Made by a program: the position numbers and the translations under genes. From Acetobacteraceae bacterium (lineage in GTDB: Bacteria > Pseudomonadota > Alphaproteobacteria > Acetobacterales > Acetobacteraceae): DNA of 64,000 nt. The stretch covers positions 1 to 64,000 of the forward strand of contig DAIDJM010000057.1 in the NCBI GenBank assembly GCA_027451405.1, written 5' to 3'. Below are positions 33,592 through 43,708 of the stretch, one piece after another (position 1 is the first letter of the stretch; each line of letters opens with the position of its first letter). The notes below the pieces were generated by a model that worked only from the letters and a program-made list of their open reading frames with translations, was not told the origin of the DNA and ran no database searches.

Positions 33592-34362
33592 CTGCTTCGC
33601 TTCGTCATTTGCGGTCTCGAACATAGCGGCACCACCCTGGTCTCCGACCTGTTCCGCCAAGTCCCCGGGCTCGACGCCGGCTTCGAGGTCGGCGTCCTGC
33701 TTGGCCGCCGCCCGCGCGACTTCCCCGATTTCGACCCGTTCTACGAACAGATGCTGGAGCCGTGGAACTGGGGCCTGACACGGGACGCGCTGGCGGGTTG
33801 TTGCGCGACCGACGATTTCGCCGAGTTCTACCGGCGCCTCGCCGCCGCCGCCACCCGGCTCGAGCCCGGCACCCAGGCGACGTTCGACAAGACGCCCCGC
33901 TACATCGCGACGCTCGCCGAATGCCTCGCCCGCGTGCCGGTGCCCTTCATCGTCACCGCGAAAGACCCTCGCGCCACCGTCTATTCCGATTTCCGCCATG
34001 CCAAGGCCGCGGATTTCGACCCGTGGTACGAGAGGTACTGCGAGGAGAAGCACGGCTATATGCGCCAAGCCTATGCCGAATGGCAGCGGGCCGGCAGCCG
34101 GCGCACGCGCCGGCGCGTCTTCCGGACGCGGCTCGAAACGCTGTGCCTCGATGCGCGTCGCACCTGCGAGGCCATGTTCGCGCATGTCGGCCTGCCGTTC
34201 CGCCTGGAATACACCGCGTTCGCCGAGCTTCGTTTCAACCAGACGCGGGGCCGCTCGATCGCGGTCGGCGCGCCGTTCGACTACACGCACGGTCTCACCG
34301 CGGCGCAGCGTCGCCGCATCGAGCAGGATTTCGCGGCATTCGCAGACTGGTTCTATAGCTGA
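33592..34362 (+). CDS. Sulfotransferase-like protein without a canonical start codon
   Basis: 256 residues if started at CTG 33592. The frame contains the phosphosulfate loop FVICGLEHSGTTLVSDLFRQ at once, then FDKTPRYIATLAECL, the 3'-phosphate segment FIVTAKDPRATVYSDFRHAK and a C-terminal helix. The only ATG in frame (33751) would delete the loop, and no GTG or TTG exists upstream in the open frame. GGAGG lies nine bases before the CTG. Either CTG is used or a start codon has been lost by mutation. It is five bases upstream of thrB. The substrate is unknown. Confidence 0.65.
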   Translation: MLRFVICGLEHSGTTLVSDLFRQVPGLDAGFEVGVLLGRRPRDFPDFDPFYEQMLEPWNWGLTRDALAGCCATDDFAEFYRRLAAAATRLEPGTQATFDKTPRYIATLAECLARVPVPFIVTAKDPRATVYSDFRHAKAADFDPWYERYCEEKHGYMRQAYAEWQRAGSRRTRRRVFRTRLETLCLDARRTCEAMFAHVGLPFRLEYTAFAELRFNQTRGRSIAVGAPFDYTHGLTAAQRRRIEQDFAAFADWFYS

Positions 34363-34366
34363 AACA

Positions 34367-35326
34367 ATGGCCGTCTATACCGACGTTTCCGACGACGCGC
34401 TCGCGGAATTCCTCACCGGCTACGATCTCGGCACGCTCGTGGCCTTCCGCGGCATCGCCGAAGGCGTGGAGAACAGCAATTTCTCGCTGCGCACCACCGC
34501 GGGCGATTTCATCCTCACGCTCTACGAACGCCGCGTCGACCCTGCCGACCTGCCCTGGTTCGTCGGCCTCATGCAGCATCTCGCCGCCCGCGGCATCGAC
34601 TGCCCGCTCCCGGTCTGCGGGCGCGACGGCGAGGCGCTGCGCCGGCTCTGCGGCCGGCCCGCGGCGATCACCACCTTCCTTCCGGGCGTCTGGCCTCGCC
34701 GCGTGCAGCTCTGGCACTGTCGCGCGCTCGGCGAGGCGCTCGCCCGCCTGCATCTGGCCGGCGCGGATTACACCCCGGAACGGCCGAACGCGCTCGGCCC
34801 CGCGGCCTGGGCGCCGCTGCTCGCCCGCGCCGGCGACGGGGCCGACACGCTGCTGCCGGGATTCCGCGACGCGCTGCACGACGCCACGCACCGGATTCTG
34901 CAGGACTGGCCGCACACTCTTCCGCGCGGCACCATCCACGCCGATCTCTTTCCCGACAATGTTTTCTTCCTGAATGACCATCTCTCGGGCCTGATCGATT
35001 TCTATTTCGCGTGCAGCGACTTCCTGGCCTACGACATCGCCGTCTGCATCAACGCCTGGTGCTTCGAACCCGATTTCGCCTTCAATGCCACCAAGGCCCG
35101 CGCGTTGCTCGCCGGCTACCAGTCCGCCCGCCCGCTCGCGGCCGAAGAGAAATCCGCGATGCCGGTGCTCGCGCGGGGTGCCGCCTTACGTTTCCTGCTC
35201 ACCCGCCTCTACGACTGGCTGAACACTCCGGAAGGCGCGCTCGTCGTGCGCAAGAACCCGCTCGATTACTGGCGCCGCCTGCGTTTTCATCTCGGAATAG
35301 ACAATTTCGATGCCTACGGACTCTGA
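34367..35326 (+). CDS. thrB: Homoserine kinase (ThrB, APH-fold type)
   Basis: 319 residues. The alphaproteobacterial/Pseudomonas-type homoserine kinase of the aminoglycoside-phosphotransferase fold: [20 protein letters not shown], the catalytic block [17 protein letters not shown] and [20 protein letters not shown], ending DNFDAYGL. It phosphorylates homoserine in threonine synthesis. The C-terminal codons overlap the rnhA start by 17 bp, the usual thrB-rnhA order in this class. Confidence 0.96.
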   Translation: MAVYTDVSDDALAEFLTGYDLGTLVAFRGIAEGVENSNFSLRTTAGDFILTLYERRVDPADLPWFVGLMQHLAARGIDCPLPVCGRDGEALRRLCGRPAAITTFLPGVWPRRVQLWHCRALGEALARLHLAGADYTPERPNALGPAAWAPLLARAGDGADTLLPGFRDALHDATHRILQDWPHTLPRGTIHADLFPDNVFFLNDHLSGLIDFYFACSDFLAYDIAVCINAWCFEPDFAFNATKARALLAGYQSARPLAAEEKSAMPVLARGAALRFLLTRLYDWLNTPEGALVVRKNPLDYWRRLRFHLGIDNFDAYGL

Positions 35327-35771
35327 GCCCGCCGCCCGCACGCTCGTGGAAATCTGGACCGACGGCGGCTGCAAGCCGAATCCCGGGCCGGGCGGATGGG
35401 CCGCGTTGCTGCGCTTCGGCGGCCACGAGCGCGAGCTTTCGGGCGCGGAACCGGCCACCACCAACAACCGCATGGAACTCACTGCCGCCGCCGCGGCGCT
35501 GGAAGCCCTCAAGCGACCCTGCCGCGTGCAGCTCCACACCGACAGCGAATATGTCCGCAACGGCATCACCCGCTGGAAGGACGGCTGGGTCCGCCGCAAC
35601 TGGCGCAACAGCGCGGGCGATCCGGTCGCGAACTACGATTTGTGGCAGCGCTTGCTGGCGGCGGCGAAGCCGCATGAGATCGATTGGCGCTGGGTGCGGG
35701 GACATTCGGGTGATGTCATGAATGAGCGCGTCGATCGGCTGGCGACGGATGCAAGGGAGAAAGCCAGGTAA
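35310..35771 (+). CDS. rnhA: Ribonuclease HI
   Basis: 153 residues. The catalytic acidic residues are visible: Asp in [15 protein letters not shown], Glu in [13 protein letters not shown], Asp in [14 protein letters not shown] and the late Asp in [11 protein letters not shown], with the handle [17 protein letters not shown] and the active-site His in [11 protein letters not shown]. It removes RNA from RNA-DNA hybrids. It overlaps thrB by 17 bp. The stop codon is followed within four bases by R2 copy 3. Confidence 0.97.
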   Translation: MPTDSEPAARTLVEIWTDGGCKPNPGPGGWAALLRFGGHERELSGAEPATTNNRMELTAAAAALEALKRPCRVQLHTDSEYVRNGITRWKDGWVRRNWRNSAGDPVANYDLWQRLLAAAKPHEIDWRWVRGHSGDVMNERVDRLATDAREKAR

Positions 35772-35773
35772 GG

Positions 35774-35893
35774 GTCTTCTTTTTCTGAAGAAAAAGAAGC
35801 AAAAAGACTTTATCCGTTTGGCCCCCGGACCCGTCACCCGCACGGGCCAGACGGACAAAGTTTTTTTTGGTTCTTTTTTTTCAAAAAAAGAAC
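35774..35893. repeat. R2 repeat, copy 3
   Basis: TTCTTTTTCTGAAGAAAAAGAA, GCAAAAAGACTTT, a core with CCCGTCACCCGCACGGG and GTCTGG-type pairing, then AAGTTTTTTTTGGTTC and the terminal hairpin TTCTTTTTTTTCAAAAAAAGAA. It lies between convergent rnhA and zwf. Confidence 0.93.
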
Positions 35894-35901
35894 AAAACTT
35901 C

Positions 35902-37380
35902 CTACCCTAAATCCTCATGCCAGGTCCGCCCATCCCGCTCGATGAGCGCGATGGACGCGGTCGGCCCCCACGACCCCGCCGCATAAGGACGGGGCTTTTC
36001 CGGTGCGTCCTCCCAAGCGCGCAGGATCGGCTCGACCCAGCTCCAGGCTGTTTCCACCTCGTCGCGCCGCATGAACAGGGTCGCGTGCCCGCGCACCGTG
36101 TCCATCAGCAACCGCTCGTAGCTATCCGGGTATCGCACCGAGAACGCCTTCTCGAAACTGATGTCGAGATCGGCCGGCCGCAGCCGCAACCCGCCGGGCC
36201 CGGGATCCTTCGTCATCATCTGCAGCTCGATCCCCTCTTTCGGCTGCAGACGGATCACGAGCCGGTTCGGCCGCATCTCGGCCGCGTCGCGGGGAAACAC
36301 GTTGTAGGGAATCGCCTTGAACTGAACGACGATCTCGCTGGCCTTGCTCGGGAGGCGTTTGCCGCTGCGCAGGTAGAACGGCACGCCGGCCCAGCGCCAG
36401 TTGCAGACTTCGAGCTTCAACGCGACAAAGGTTTCGGTCGTGCTCTCCGCGTTCGTGCCGAGATCGTTCAGATAGGAATCGACCGGCTTGCCGTCGATCG
36501 CGCCGGCGACATACTGCCCGCGCACCGTCAGATGCGGCACCTCATAGGCCGGCATCGGCCGGAGCGCGCGCAGCACCTTCATCTTTTCGTCACGCAGCGC
36601 ATCGGCGTCGAGATCAAGCGGCGGCTCCATCGCCAGCAGGCAGACGAGCTGCAACAGATGGTTCTGCACCATGTCGCGCAGCGCTCCGGCATGGTCGTAG
36701 TAATTGCCGCGCCCCTCGACCCCGACCGTCTCGGCCACCGTGATCTGCACGTGATCGATCACGTCCGCGCTCCAGAGCCGCTCGAACAGGATGTTGGCGA
36801 ATCGCAAGGCGAGGAGGTTTTGGACGGTTTCCTTGCCCAGGTAATGATCGATGCGGAAAATCTGGCGCTCGTCGAAGACCGCTCCGACCTCGCGATTGAT
36901 CCGCCGCGCCGATTCGAGATCATGCCCGATCGGTTTTTCGAGCACGATGCGCGACTGCGGCGTCACCAGCCCGTGCGACGCGAGATTGGCGGCGATCGGC
37001 CCATAGAGATCGGGCGAGGTCGCGAGGTAGAACACGCGCACGCGCGCTTCGTCCTCCCGCAACAGGCTCTCGAGCGGCCCCCAATCGCCGCCTTCCGCGC
37101 CATCGGTGCGGGCGTAACGGAGCAGGGCCAGAAATTCCCGGCAGGCGGGTTCGGTGAGATCGCCTTTCGCGACATGCGAGGCCAGCGCGCGCGCCGCCCG
37201 TTCGCGGTAGGCCTCGTCCGTGAGATCGGATCGCGCCGCCGCAATGATCCGGCATCGGTGGGAAACCTGACCGTCGCGAAACCGGTAGTAGAGCGCCGGC
37301 AGCAGCTTACGCAGGGTGAGATCGCCGGTGGCTCCGAACACGATCGCGTCGAAATCGGGAACCGGCACGATCGCGGCCAT
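35902..37380 (-). CDS. zwf: Glucose-6-phosphate 1-dehydrogenase
   Basis: 492 residues. Nucleotide-binding FGATGDLTLRKLLPALY at the N-terminus, the substrate site RIDHYLGKETVQNLLALRF and VQITVAETVGVEGRGNYYD. It feeds glucose 6-phosphate into the Entner-Doudoroff and pentose phosphate routes. It lies 16 bp downstream of pyk on the same strand, so pyk-zwf is probably one operon; edd, eda and pgl are not in the window. Confidence 0.98.
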   Translation of the reverse strand: MAAIVPVPDFDAIVFGATGDLTLRKLLPALYYRFRDGQVSHRCRIIAAARSDLTDEAYRERAARALASHVAKGDLTEPACREFLALLRYARTDGAEGGDWGPLESLLREDEARVRVFYLATSPDLYGPIAANLASHGLVTPQSRIVLEKPIGHDLESARRINREVGAVFDERQIFRIDHYLGKETVQNLLALRFANILFERLWSADVIDHVQITVAETVGVEGRGNYYDHAGALRDMVQNHLLQLVCLLAMEPPLDLDADALRDEKMKVLRALRPMPAYEVPHLTVRGQYVAGAIDGKPVDSYLNDLGTNAESTTETFVALKLEVCNWRWAGVPFYLRSGKRLPSKASEIVVQFKAIPYNVFPRDAAEMRPNRLVIRLQPKEGIELQMMTKDPGPGGLRLRPADLDISFEKAFSVRYPDSYERLLMDTVRGHATLFMRRDEVETAWSWVEPILRAWEDAPEKPRPYAAGSWGPTASIALIERDGRTWHEDLG

Positions 37381-37396
37381 GCGGCGCTCCTTGTGG

Positions 37397-38827
37397 CTAT
37401 TTCACCGTGGTCACGCGCAACGCATTGGTGGTCCCCGAGTGCCCGAACGGCATGCCGGCCGCGACCACGATCGATTCGCCGATTTTCGCGAGTCCCTCGT
37501 CGCGCACCAGCCGCGAGGCCCGCGCCACCGCATCGCTCATGCCGCTCGCATCCGGCGCCGTTACCGCATGCACGCCCCAGGCAAGAGCGAGCCGCCGCGC
37601 CACGTTCACATCGGGCGTGATGCCGAGGATCGGGCGCGACGGCCGCTCCCGCGAGAGCCGCAGCGCCGTCGCCCCGCTCGCCGTGTAGGCCGCGATGGCG
37701 CGGGCCTCGATGGTCCGCGCCACCTCGGCCGCGGCGGCGGTGATCGCATCCGAAATGGCCGCCTGGGTGGGCGGCCGGCTGGCATCGGTCAGCCGCCGCC
37801 AGCCGTCATCCTGTTCCACACGCGTGATGATCCGGTCCATCATATGGACCGCCTCAGCCGGAAATTGTCCGGCCGCGGTCTCCGCCGAGAGCATCACCGC
37901 ATCCGCGCCGTCGAATACCGCGGTCGCGACATCGGTCGCCTCCGCGCGCGTCGGCGCCGGCGCGGCAATCATGCTCTCCAGCATCTGGGTCGCCACGATC
38001 ACCGGCTTCGCCTGCGCCCGCGCCGCGCGCACGATGCGCTTCTGTGCGATCGGCACCTCCTCGGGCGGCAACTCGACCCCGAGATCGCCGCGCGCCACCA
38101 TCACCGCGTCCGACAGCGCCAGAATCTCCTGCAGCTTCTCGAGCGCCTGCGGTTTTTCGATTTTCGCAACGATCGCCGCCCGCCCCGCCGCGATCTCCCG
38201 GGCCTCGGCCACGTCCTCGGGGCGCTGGACGAAGGACAGTCCGATGAAATCCACGCCCCGTTGCAACGCGAAATCGAGATCGGCGCGGTCCTTCACGGTC
38301 AGCGCCGGAATATCCAGCACCATGTCCGGCACGTTCACGCCCTTGCGGTCCGAGAGCGCGCCGCCGGTCACCACCTCGCATTCGAGATGGTCACCGCGGT
38401 TGCGCACGACCCGCAGCCGGAGCTTGCCGTCGTCGAGCAGCAAGGACGTCCCCGGCTTGGCCGCGGCGAGGATTTCCGGATGGGGCAGCTGCACGCGCCG
38501 GGCCCCGCCCGGCGAGGGGTCGGTGTCGAGCCGGAAGGCCTGCCCCTGGGTCAGGTGCACGCGTCCGCCCCCGAAGCGCCCGATGCGCAGCTTCGGTCCC
38601 TGGACATCGGCGAGGATGGCGATCGGCCGCCCCGTCACGCTCTCGAGCGCCCGGATCGCGCCGATCGAAGCCTCATGATCGGCGTGGGAGCCATGCGAGA
38701 AATTCAGCCGGAACACGTCGGCGCCGGTCTGGAACAGGCGTTCGATCATCTCCGGGGAGGCGCTGGCGGGTCCGATCGTCGCCACGATCTTGGTGTGGCG
38801 ATGACGGCGAAGGCGAGGTCTCGGCAA
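37397..38827 (-). CDS. pyk: Pyruvate kinase
   Basis: 476 residues from TTG 38827, which precedes RHRHTKIVATIGPAS closely and has GGGATAAG upstream; an ATG at 38890 would add 21 residues without a ribosome-binding site. Core motifs: VFRLNFSHGSHADHEASIGA, ILADVQGPKLRIG, the catalytic AIVAKIEKPQALEKLQEIL and MVARGDLGVELPPEEVPIAQ. It makes pyruvate and ATP from phosphoenolpyruvate. Divergent from the DUF1244 gene with 92 bp between. Confidence 0.95.
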   Translation of the reverse strand: MPRPRLRRHRHTKIVATIGPASASPEMIERLFQTGADVFRLNFSHGSHADHEASIGAIRALESVTGRPIAILADVQGPKLRIGRFGGGRVHLTQGQAFRLDTDPSPGGARRVQLPHPEILAAAKPGTSLLLDDGKLRLRVVRNRGDHLECEVVTGGALSDRKGVNVPDMVLDIPALTVKDRADLDFALQRGVDFIGLSFVQRPEDVAEAREIAAGRAAIVAKIEKPQALEKLQEILALSDAVMVARGDLGVELPPEEVPIAQKRIVRAARAQAKPVIVATQMLESMIAAPAPTRAEATDVATAVFDGADAVMLSAETAAGQFPAEAVHMMDRIITRVEQDDGWRRLTDASRPPTQAAISDAITAAAAEVARTIEARAIAAYTASGATALRLSRERPSRPILGITPDVNVARRLALAWGVHAVTAPDASGMSDAVARASRLVRDEGLAKIGESIVVAAGMPFGHSGTTNALRVTTVK

Positions 38828-38919
38828 TTTTCTTATCCCAACTGGCCAGCGTGGCCGCGGAATATGGCTCAGGGCGGCGGGGCGCGCCATGGTGGTGGGC
38901 CCATAGCGCGGAGGCATCC

Positions 38920-39216
38920 ATGGACGAGCCGCAGAGAACCGAGATCGAAGCCGCCGCTTTCCGGCGGCTGGTCGCGCACCTGCGCGAACGCAGCGATGTG
39001 CAGAACATCGATCTGATGAACCTGGCCGGCTTCTGCCGGAACTGCCTGAGCCGCTGGTATCGCGAGGCCGCCGCGGAGCGCGGCCTCGACCTGTCCGACC
39101 CGGCGGCGCGCGAAATCATCTACGGCATGCCCTACGAGGCCTGGCGCGCAGCCCATCAGACGCCGGCGACGGAGGCGCAGCAGACCCGATTCGCCGCCGC
39201 GCGCGAGGTTCCTTGA
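38920..39216 (+). CDS. DUF1244 family protein
   Basis: 98 residues from ATG 38920. The family hallmarks are AAAFRRLVAHLRERSDVQNI, DLMNLAGFCRNCLSRWY and DPAAREIIYGMPYEAWR. The FCRNCL cysteines suggest metal binding. It is common across Alphaproteobacteria, with no proven function. The frame is open upstream to 38851, but that region is the shared pyk promoter. Confidence 0.9.
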   Translation: MDEPQRTEIEAAAFRRLVAHLRERSDVQNIDLMNLAGFCRNCLSRWYREAAAERGLDLSDPAAREIIYGMPYEAWRAAHQTPATEAQQTRFAAAREVP

Positions 39217-39267
39217 CCGCCTGCCCAGGCGCCGCTATCCGCCGCCCCCTTGCCGTCCGGGGGAGCC

Positions 39268-39528
39268 ATGTCCGACGCCACGACCGCACCGAAATCCGGC
39301 GGCATCGCCGTCGAGCGGCTGCGCTCGATCATCGAGCGCATCGAACGGCTCGAGGAGGAGCGCCGCGCGCTCGCCGGCGATATCAAGGATATCTACGCCG
39401 AAGCGAAGAGCGCGGGCTTCGACCCGAAGGTGATCCGGCAACTGATCAGTCTGCGCAAGAAAGAGCCGGCGGAGGTGGAGGAGCAGGAGACGCTGCTCGA
39501 TCTCTATCGGCGGGCCCTCGGCATGTGA
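39268..39528 (+). CDS. gapR: GapR-type nucleoid-associated protein (DUF2312)
   Basis: 86 residues from ATG 39268 (39250 is an in-frame alternative). It reads GGIAVERLRSIIERIERLEE, ALAGDIKDIYAEAKSAGFD, PKVIRQLISLRKKEPAEVEE and TLLDLYRRALGM, the full DUF2312 pattern. In Caulobacter GapR encircles overtwisted DNA ahead of replication forks and RNA polymerase and stimulates topoisomerases. It lies 51 bp after the DUF1244 gene and converges on pdxJ. Confidence 0.95.
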   Translation: MSDATTAPKSGGIAVERLRSIIERIERLEEERRALAGDIKDIYAEAKSAGFDPKVIRQLISLRKKEPAEVEEQETLLDLYRRALGM

Positions 39529-39571
39529 GAGGGGCCGCTGGCGCGCGCGGCTTGGCCCGCAGCTAGATCGG

Positions 39572-40303
39572 CTACGCCACGGAAGAGCCCTCACCAGCGG
39601 AGGCCGCGTCCATCGCGGCGCGCATCCGCCGGACGGCCTCCGGCAAACCCACCAGAATCGCGTCGGCCACGATCGAATGGCCGATATTCAACTCCCGCAA
39701 CCCTGGCAGTTGCGCGACCGGACCGACATTGCCGAGCGTCAGCCCATGCCCCGCATGGAGCTCGAGCCCGAGTTCCGCGGCCAGCCGCGCCGCCTGTTCG
39801 AGCCGCGCCAATTCGCCCGCCGCGCCATTCGCATAGGTGCCGGTATGCAGCTCGATCACCGGCACGCCGAGCGAAGCGGCGGCGCGCAGTTGCGCGGGAT
39901 CGGGATCGATGAACAGCGAGACGCGGATGCCGGCCTCGCGCAACCGAGCCACCATCGGCGCCAGCGCGGCCTGCTGCCCGGCCGCGTCGAGCCCGCCTTC
40001 GGTCGTCACTTCCTCGCGCCGCTCCGGCACGATGCAGCAGGCGTGCGGCTTGGTCCGGCAGGCGATCTCCACCATCTCCGCCGTCGCCGCCATTTCCATG
40101 TTCAGCGGCAGCGCGATCGAAGCCCGGACGCGCGCGAGGTCGTCGTCGCGAATGTGCCGCCGATCCTCGCGCAGATGCATGGTGATGCCATCGGCGCCGC
40201 CTTCGATCGCCGCGAATGCCGCCGCGAGCGGATCGGGCTCCGTGCCGCCCCGCGCATTCCGCAGCGTCGCGACATGATCGATATTCACGCCAAGCCGGAT
40301 CAT
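39572..40303 (-). CDS. pdxJ: Pyridoxine 5'-phosphate synthase
   Basis: 243 residues. PdxJ motifs: [68 protein letters not shown], and [12 protein letters not shown] with the C-terminal [14 protein letters not shown]. It condenses the PdxA product with deoxyxylulose 5-phosphate to pyridoxine phosphate. The ATG overlaps the pdxA stop codon by four bases, coupling the consecutive enzymes. Confidence 0.98.
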   Translation of the reverse strand: MIRLGVNIDHVATLRNARGGTEPDPLAAAFAAIEGGADGITMHLREDRRHIRDDDLARVRASIALPLNMEMAATAEMVEIACRTKPHACCIVPERREEVTTEGGLDAAGQQAALAPMVARLREAGIRVSLFIDPDPAQLRAAASLGVPVIELHTGTYANGAAGELARLEQAARLAAELGLELHAGHGLTLGNVGPVAQLPGLRELNIGHSIVADAILVGLPEAVRRMRAAMDAASAGEGSSVA

Positions 40304-41259
40304 CGCGCGCGGTTCCTCGCAATATCGCTCGCCATGCGCAGGGCCGCGATCAAACTGGCGGGATTGGCCCGTCCTCGCCCCGCGATGCCGAAAGCGGTGC
40401 CGTGATCCGGGGAGGTGCGCACGATCGGCAATCCCAGAGTGATATTCACGCCATTCCACATATCGAGCGTTTTCAGCGGGATCAATGCCTGGTCGTGATA
40501 GTGGCAGATCGCCGCGTCATACGAGGCGCGCGCCTCGCGCGTGAACATCGTGTCGGGCGGCAGCGGCCCCGCGACGTCGATGCCCTCGCGGCGCAGCGAC
40601 GCGATCGCCGGCCCGATCACGGTGATTTCCTCGTCACCCATGGTGCCGTCCTCGCCGGCGTGCGGATTAAGCCCCGCGACCGCGAGCCGCGGCGCGGCAA
40701 TGGCAAAATCCCGCCGGAGCGCCGCATGGGTCGTGCGCGCCGTCCTCAGGATCGCCTCCGTATCGAGTCGTGCCAGCGCCTGGCGCAGCGAAAGATGAAC
40801 CGTCACCGGAACCACACGTAGTTCCGGCACCGCAAGCATCATGATCTCGTGCCCTGCGCGGCCGGTCAGCGCGGCCAGGAATTCGGTGTGCCCCGGATGC
40901 GGGAAGCCGGCGCGCGTCAGCACCGATTTGGCGATCGGATTGGTCACGACCGCGGAGGCGGCGCCGTCCTGCGCCATCCGCACCGCCCGCGCAATGCTTT
41001 CGATGATGGCGGGCGCATTCGCCGGATCGGGCACGCCGGGCCGCGGCTGTGCCGCGAGCGGGAGCGGCAGCACCGGCAGCGCCTCGGAAAATCGCGCCTG
41101 GCAAGGCTCTGAGACGGCATGAACGGGCCCGAAGCGCGCGGCGAATTCCGGGTCGCCGATCAGCAGGAATTCCGGCCCCGCGTGCCGCAGCGCCCGCCAG
41201 GCGAGCGCGGTGATTTCCGGCCCCACCCCCGCCGGATCGCCCAGCGTGACGGCGATCAA
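40300..41259 (-). CDS. pdxA: 4-hydroxythreonine-4-phosphate dehydrogenase
   Basis: 319 residues from TTG 41259, chosen because the conserved [20 protein letters not shown] begins there and everything further upstream in frame is R2 sequence. Metal ligands are visible in [11 protein letters not shown] and in [13 protein letters not shown], and the C-terminus has [18 protein letters not shown]. It oxidises 4-phosphohydroxy-L-threonine in vitamin B6 synthesis. It forms a coupled pair with pdxJ. Confidence 0.95.
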   Translation of the reverse strand: MIAVTLGDPAGVGPEITALAWRALRHAGPEFLLIGDPEFAARFGPVHAVSEPCQARFSEALPVLPLPLAAQPRPGVPDPANAPAIIESIARAVRMAQDGAASAVVTNPIAKSVLTRAGFPHPGHTEFLAALTGRAGHEIMMLAVPELRVVPVTVHLSLRQALARLDTEAILRTARTTHAALRRDFAIAAPRLAVAGLNPHAGEDGTMGDEEITVIGPAIASLRREGIDVAGPLPPDTMFTREARASYDAAICHYHDQALIPLKTLDMWNGVNITLGLPIVRTSPDHGTAFGIAGRGRANPASLIAALRMASDIARNRAR

Positions 41260-41279
41260 ACCCGCACCAAAACAGACAA

Positions 41280-41326
41280 AAGTTCTTTCAAAAGTCCTGT
41301 GGTTCTTTCTTTCAAGAAAGAACACC
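41280..41326. repeat. R2 repeat fragment, copy 4
   Basis: AGTTCTTTCAAAAGTCCTGTGG then the hairpin GTTCTTTCTTTCAAGAAAGAAC. Core and first hairpin are reduced. It lies ten bases beyond the lpdA stop codon. Confidence 0.75.
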
Positions 41327-41334
41327 CTTCCTCT

Positions 41335-42729
<1,395 letters not shown>

Positions 42730-42830
42730 GCCTGATCCGTTCTAACGGAGAAAAAGCGGCCTGCCAGGGGGGCGACCTGGCTTGAACCGTCATTGCGCCC
42801 TGTGACCATCGTCCCTGAGCAGGGGCTCTT

Positions 42831-43232
42831 TTATTGTCCGGTCTCCTTGGGGGAAGGGAAACCACGGAAGGACGGAACCCATCGCGCCTGCCGGTTTACC
42901 CCCAAATAGGTCCGGATCGGGTCCTCGCTGATCGACAAATCCGGTGGGAGCGGGCGTCCGGCCCGACCGGCTGCGAGCGCATCCGATCGCGTGCCCCCGC
43001 CATCCGAGGCTCCCGGGGGCACCTGCTCCGACGCCCCGAGCAGCGCGGCGTCCGGACCCTGGGTCGATCCCGTTTCATTCGCCGCGGCCGAGGCATGCGG
43101 CTGGAATTTCGCCGGAAAGCGAACCGCCCCCGGATGCCGGGCCAACCACTCCGGTGGCGGTTCGCCCCCTTGCGGGACGAACAGGAACGGCAATTCGAGA
43201 TCGGAGCCGCGCCGCACCTTGCCGTCCTTCAA
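42831..43232 (-). CDS. Small hypothetical protein within the sucAB-lpdA group
   Basis: 133 residues from TTG 43232 with AGGAG seven bases upstream. The first 50 residues look orderly (LELPFLFVPQGGEPPPEWLA, VRFPAKFQPHAS); the rest is Ser/Gly/Pro-rich and probably disordered, ending FRGFPSPKETGQ. No signal peptide or membrane helix is seen and no family is recognised. Placement on the same strand between a lipoprotein gene and lpdA, and the fitting ribosome-binding site, are the main support. It could be spurious. Confidence 0.5.
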   Translation of the reverse strand: MKDGKVRRGSDLELPFLFVPQGGEPPPEWLARHPGAVRFPAKFQPHASAAANETGSTQGPDAALLGASEQVPPGASDGGGTRSDALAAGRAGRPLPPDLSISEDPIRTYLGVNRQARWVPSFRGFPSPKETGQ

Positions 43233-43304
43233 GTCCCGCTCCTACGCCTGGGGTATGGACAATATTCCTAAGCACGCCCCGGCGCAACGCGAACGCCACC
43301 CCGA

Positions 43305-43706
43305 TCAGGGCTGCCCGAGCAGTTCTCCGCTCGAGAACAGACCTACGGTGCGGTTCGTGCTCCAATCCACCGCCGCCAGCTGGTAGGGCGGGGCTCCCGG
43401 CGGCAGCGGACCGGAGAAGGCGCAAGCGACGTCACGCATGAGCGCGAGCCGCTGGTCGGCCGGCAATTGCTTCCATTCGCCGCCACGCACCAGCACCACG
43501 CCCGCCGAGAAGCCGGCCCGCGGGATCACCTGCACCGGATAGAGGAACGGATCCATGGTGTGCGCGTAAGCCCGCGCCTGGCAGGCGGCGCGCTCCGCGG
43601 TCTCGGCCGCCGGATAGGGGATCGGCGGCCCCCCATAAGGCGGTCCGCCCATGAACCCGCAGCCGCCGAGCCCGAGCGCCAACATCGCGACCGCAACATT
43701 CCGCAT
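43305..43706 (-). CDS. Putative lipoprotein within the sucAB-lpdA group
   Basis: 133 residues from ATG 43706 (a GTG at 43712 overlaps the sucB stop as GTGA). Signal peptide with lipobox: VAVAMLALGLGGCGF, Cys at about residue 16. The mature protein has a Gly/Pro/Tyr-rich linker (GGPPYGGPPIPYP) and a compact region with CQARAYAHTM and MRDVACAF. No family recognised. Being a translation-coupled lipoprotein gene inside a TCA-cycle operon is unusual. Confidence 0.78.
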   Translation of the reverse strand: MRNVAVAMLALGLGGCGFMGGPPYGGPPIPYPAAETAERAACQARAYAHTMDPFLYPVQVIPRAGFSAGVVLVRGGEWKQLPADQRLALMRDVACAFSGPLPPGAPPYQLAAVDWSTNRTVGLFSSGELLGQP

Positions 43707-43708
43707 GG

